This document shows, one piece after another, positions 6,749 through 9,009 of a stretch of DNA of 9,009 nt. The position numbers and the translations under genes are program-made. The stretch comes from Marine Group II euryarchaeote MED-G33 (lineage in GTDB: Archaea; Thermoplasmatota; Poseidoniia; Poseidoniales; Thalassarchaeaceae). The notes beneath the pieces were generated by a model that was not told where the DNA came from, did no database searches, and was given only the letters and a program-made list of their open reading frames with translations. The stretch spans positions 1-9,009 of the forward strand of contig CATISE010000058.1 in the NCBI GenBank assembly GCA_949538655.1, given 5' to 3'. Numbering within the stretch: position 1 is the stretch's first letter; each line of letters begins with the position of its first letter.

Positions 6749-7502
6749 GGATTCGAGCCCCAACCTCAGGGATTACAAAACCTTGTCCAGGTGATTGACG
6801 ATTGATTTCATCCACGAATATTTGTGGGTCCACCGTGTTACCTGGGTCCATTCCATAATGCATTGGTACAATCAATTTTGGTTGTAAAACCATTGCCAGT
6901 TCAACCGCTTCATCATGTCGGAGATTGTCATTTCCATTGATGCAAGCAAAGACCAAGTCGTAGTGATTTGCTACACTTTGGAATGCGGAATGCCAACCTG
7001 GATAGGGGCGGCTATCCCCCATGTGTAGTACAATAGAATCTTTGTAATTCAACACATAACCAAGATACCAAGCCCCATCTTCTGTAATATCCAATTCTTC
7101 ATGAGCTGCTGGAATTGCATGGATTTGGAGATCACCAACTGTGGTCGAATCAGAACCCATCATCGGTATGATTCGATCTACAGAAATGCCCCAACCAGTG
7201 AGCATGTCAACTGAACGATTGGGTACGACAAATTTCACTGAAGGGAAATGCGAAGCCAAACGAGGGATTGACTCCGGGCAAATATGGTCATCGTGCCAAT
7301 GCGTGCACAGAATCAAATCGGGTTCAGGATGTTCTTCCGGTTCAAGCGGGAACTCGCCGAGTAGTTTACCCCAACGATCACCGGCAAACAGGTCTCTCCA
7401 CCACGGGTCGATAAGCACCAGTGGTCCATTCTGAAAGCGGACCATCCACGATGCTTGAGTCAGCCACCACGCCGCAATACGAGACTCAATGGGCGATTCC
7501 AT
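6738..7502 (-). CDS. UlaG-like metallo-beta-lactamase-fold hydrolase
   Basis: A 254-residue metallo-beta-lactamase-fold hydrolase. THWHDDH at 67-73 gives the HxHxDH metal motif (H68, H70, D72, H73); further ligands are H134 in AAHEE, D163 in MGDS, and H215 in VPMHYG, so the dinuclear site looks complete. The arrangement resembles UlaG, the L-ascorbate-6-phosphate lactonase, and its uncharacterised archaeal relatives; a lactonase or phosphodiesterase activity is inferred. No signal peptide is seen, so it is cytoplasmic. I chose the ATG at 7502 because AAGGA lies five bases before it. The frame stays open to an ATG at 7571 (277 residues) and one at 7655 (305 residues), but that extension is Arg-rich, unlike the family, and covers strong inverted repeats. 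It is convergent with the nucleotidyltransferase, overlapping by 11 bases, and divergent from the M28 peptidase. Opening of a sugar-acid lactone would suit the neighbours, but that is speculation. Confidence 0.78.
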   Translation of the reverse strand: MESPIESRIAAWWLTQASWMVRFQNGPLVLIDPWWRDLFAGDRWGKLLGEFPLEPEEHPEPDLILCTHWHDDHICPESIPRLASHFPSVKFVVPNRSVDMLTGWGISVDRIIPMMGSDSTTVGDLQIHAIPAAHEELDITEDGAWYLGYVLNYKDSIVLHMGDSRPYPGWHSAFQSVANHYDLVFACINGNDNLRHDEAVELAMVLQPKLIVPMHYGMDPGNTVDPQIFVDEINRQSPGQGFVIPEVGARILID

Positions 7503-7507
7503 TTCTG

Positions 7508-7512
7508 TCCTT
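7508..7512 (-). promoter_or_regulatory. Shine-Dalgarno AAGGA for the MBL-fold hydrolase
   Basis: AAGGA on the minus strand is five bases before the ATG at 7502. It is the basis for choosing this start over the upstream ATGs at 7571 and 7655. Confidence 0.6.
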
Positions 7513-7565
7513 AACGCGGCGCCACGATTCACGGGTTGGGTTCGTGATTCGGGAACCACCCAGTC

Positions 7566-7595
7566 GGCCATGTCCTTCCGAAGTGGAACATGGCC
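7566..7595. repeat. Inverted repeat GGCCATGT / ACATGGCC
   Basis: Perfect eight-base arms at 7566-7573 and 7588-7595 enclose a 14-base loop, and TTCC/GGAA inside the loop could extend the stem around a bulge. It lies upstream of the chosen hydrolase start, so it could fold in the mRNA leader or act as a DNA operator. No T-run follows on either strand, so it is not a clear terminator. Confidence 0.5.
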
Positions 7596-7609
7596 TTCAG
7601 GTTCACCCT

Positions 7610-7619
7610 CGCACGTGCG
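7610..7619. repeat. Ten-base palindrome CGCACGTGCG
   Basis: A perfect uninterrupted palindrome in the hydrolase/peptidase gap, in a locally GC-rich stretch. Its form suits a dimeric DNA-binding protein; no regulator can be named. Confidence 0.45.
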
Positions 7620-7625
7620 CACGCG

Positions 7626-7644
7626 CTTGAGGCGAAGCCTCAAG
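7626..7644. repeat. Perfect hairpin CTTGAGGC-GAA-GCCTCAAG
   Basis: Eight-base perfect arms surround a three-base GAA loop, 25 bases before the M28 start codon. It could be a hairpin in either transcript or an operator. No T-run follows it, which argues against a simple terminator. Confidence 0.55.
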
Positions 7645-7669
7645 ATGACTACCATGTGTCGCTAGAACG

Positions 7670-9009
7670 ATGACTCGTAAGGTGCAACACTCCGCCCTGC
7701 TCGTCCTCACCCTGTTGCTGACCGCGTTATTGCCGGGTAATCTCATGCCTGTCGAGGTGCAGCAGGAAACACCTCCGGCTTGGCCTGAAGGCAGTAATGC
7801 ATACGATAACATGGTCTCAATGGCGGATTTTGGTTACCGTCAGATTGACTCAACTGCAAACATCAATGCTCGCAATTGGATTGCGAGTGAACTAGAATCG
7901 ATGGGTTACGAAGTTGAGCGACAACCTTTCACATCAGAGGTGTGTAACAATTGCGAGAATATCGTCGTAACCATCAACGGAACGCTTGATGATGACTGGC
8001 GAGTTGTAGGGGCTCATCATGATGCCATCTGTTACTCCCCTCCGCCACTGATTGGACAAACATATCCTGGCTGTACCAACACCGGTGCTTACGATGATGG
8101 TACGGGGTCTGGCGCCCTGTTAGAATTGGCAAGGACGTTTGCCCAATGGGATGGAACGCCCCTGCATACCTGGAAATTGGGATGGTGGGATTACGAAGAA
8201 TGGCAGGGTGCCAATAGTCCGGAGGGGGGCGGGAAGGGAAGCCTTCATTTTGTTGAAAATATTCCTGAAAATGTCAATGTCACTTACATCAACCTCGATA
8301 TGTTTGCACTCAATTGGCCAGTCCCCACACCTTTGGCCAGCCAACTCTCTGGATGTGATGAAGAATACTGGACACTGTACATGTTTACCTCTCCTGTGGA
8401 CGATTGGTCCTATTACGAAAATGAAGGGCTTGATGTCACAGATGAAATGATCACCCATGCAGAGTGGTTCCAAGATCACCTCAAAGAGATCAATACCAAT
8501 TTATCACATCCTGAAGAATGGGTGCGAGTGATTGATGATACAAAGGGGAATTCTGATCACTACAACTTCATTATGCACAACCATACGGCAACTTGGCTTC
8601 GTGGACAACATCAATACATTCACGAAGAAGGGGACACTTGTGAACAAACACCCAAGCATTCCCAAGCAGATTCAGTTGCTACAGTCAACCAATTAGCCGG
8701 AGGAAGAATGAATGTCGAAGCCGGTTTGCAAACGGGTCTCGATATTATTGCAATCATGGCATGGTGGGATTGGGATACGACGGCATCTGGCATCGTTGAG
8801 GAAGAGGAAGAAACCACATTCGAGGGAAGTGGAGAACTCTCGATGATTTTCTTCATTCCATGGCTTATTGGTTTGCTTTGCCTGGTTGGTTTCATCACCG
8901 TGCGTAGAGACAAATACCAACTTGGATTCATCATTGAAGAGGATGAAGATGGAGAATACAAACCTGAAACTGAGGTGATTTCATCTGGTAAATCATTGGT
9001 TGAGAGTTA
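7670..9009 (+). CDS. Secreted, membrane-anchored M28 zinc peptidase (runs to the window end)
   Basis: The frame starts at the first ATG after an in-frame TGA at 7646 and stays open for 446 codons; the last two bases are TA, so the stop may be the next base. Residues 1-24 form a signal peptide (basic MTRK, then ALLVLTLLLTALLPG). The M28 metal site is complete: H116 in GAHHD with D118, D142 in AYDDGTGSG, the catalytic E176 and ligand E177 in DYEEWQG, D210 in NLDMF, and H330 in KHSQADS. A single membrane helix (about 390-410, IFFIPWLIGLLCLVGFIT) is followed by basic RR and an acidic tail, giving an extracellular catalytic domain and a cytoplasmic tail. Six cysteines lie outside the helix (92, 95, 121, 135, 229, 324) and may form disulfides. 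Family knowledge: M28 enzymes are aminopeptidases or carboxypeptidases, so it likely degrades external peptides. No Shine-Dalgarno or clear TATA box is seen. Confidence 0.85.
   Translation, partial: MTRKVQHSALLVLTLLLTALLPGNLMPVEVQQETPPAWPEGSNAYDNMVSMADFGYRQIDSTANINARNWIASELESMGYEVERQPFTSEVCNNCENIVVTINGTLDDDWRVVGAHHDAICYSPPPLIGQTYPGCTNTGAYDDGTGSGALLELARTFAQWDGTPLHTWKLGWWDYEEWQGANSPEGGGKGSLHFVENIPENVNVTYINLDMFALNWPVPTPLASQLSGCDEEYWTLYMFTSPVDDWSYYENEGLDVTDEMITHAEWFQDHLKEINTNLSHPEEWVRVIDDTKGNSDHYNFIMHNHTATWLRGQHQYIHEEGDTCEQTPKHSQADSVATVNQLAGGRMNVEAGLQTGLDIIAIMAWWDWDTTASGIVEEEEETTFEGSGELSMIFFIPWLIGLLCLVGFITVRRDKYQLGFIIEEDEDGEYKPETEVISSGKSLVES

Noticed and set aside
7626..7644. Intrinsic transcription terminator
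   Set aside because: The stem is strong but no T-run follows on either strand, and it lies between divergent starts where no transcript needs to end.
7503..7655. N-terminal extension of the MBL-fold hydrolase to ATG 7571 or 7655
   Set aside because: The extra residues are Arg-rich and unlike the family, the region holds three inverted repeats, and the ATG at 7502 has a well-placed AAGGA.
8120..8961. Minus-strand open frames opposite the M28 gene
   Set aside because: They are Ser/Pro-rich by complement and cover the M28 catalytic and membrane segments, which are clearly coding on the plus strand.

Overview
The window looks archaeal, most likely a planktonic marine euryarchaeon of the Poseidoniales (Marine Group II) type. 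The grounds are intermediate GC, tight gene packing, a mix of Shine-Dalgarno-led and apparently leaderless starts, and a secreted M28 peptidase anchored by one C-terminal membrane helix with an acidic tail. This taxonomic call is an inference; no marker gene is present. I see no rRNA, tRNA, CRISPR array, insertion sequence or transporter.

Layout. (1) Positions 1-2634, plus strand: a tight operon holding the 3' end of a GH38 alpha-mannosidase-type glycosidase, a DUF2817 (M14-like) zinc carboxypeptidase-type protein, and a compact GHMP sugar kinase. (2) Positions 2621-5985, minus strand, convergent with the first: an operon read right to left as a glucuronokinase-type GHMP kinase, a GH67-like (alpha-glucuronidase-like) TIM-barrel protein, and an unrecognised Trp-rich protein. 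(3) Positions 6041-6748, plus strand: a sugar-1-phosphate nucleotidyltransferase, divergent from the glucuronokinase across a 55-base gap whose centre is one AT-rich box that could serve both genes. (4) Positions 6738-7502, minus strand: a UlaG-like metallo-beta-lactamase-fold hydrolase, convergent with the transferase. (5) Positions 7503-7669: a gap with three inverted-repeat elements. (6) Position 7670 to the window end, plus strand: a secreted, membrane-anchored M28 peptidase.

How the genes may work together. The central block reads as a three-step uronate salvage route: a GH67-like enzyme frees glucuronate from an oligosaccharide, a glucuronokinase makes glucuronate 1-phosphate, and the nucleotidyltransferase makes UDP-glucuronate. 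All three known GH67 catalytic acids have plausible counterparts, and the kinase carries plant-glucuronokinase-type motifs. The first operon repeats the logic of a glycosidase plus a GHMP kinase, here alpha-mannosidase-like with a fucokinase/heptokinase-like kinase. None of these enzymes shows a signal peptide, so the sugars would be released and activated inside the cell. The M28 peptidase and the DUF2817 protein point to parallel use of peptides or glycopeptides.
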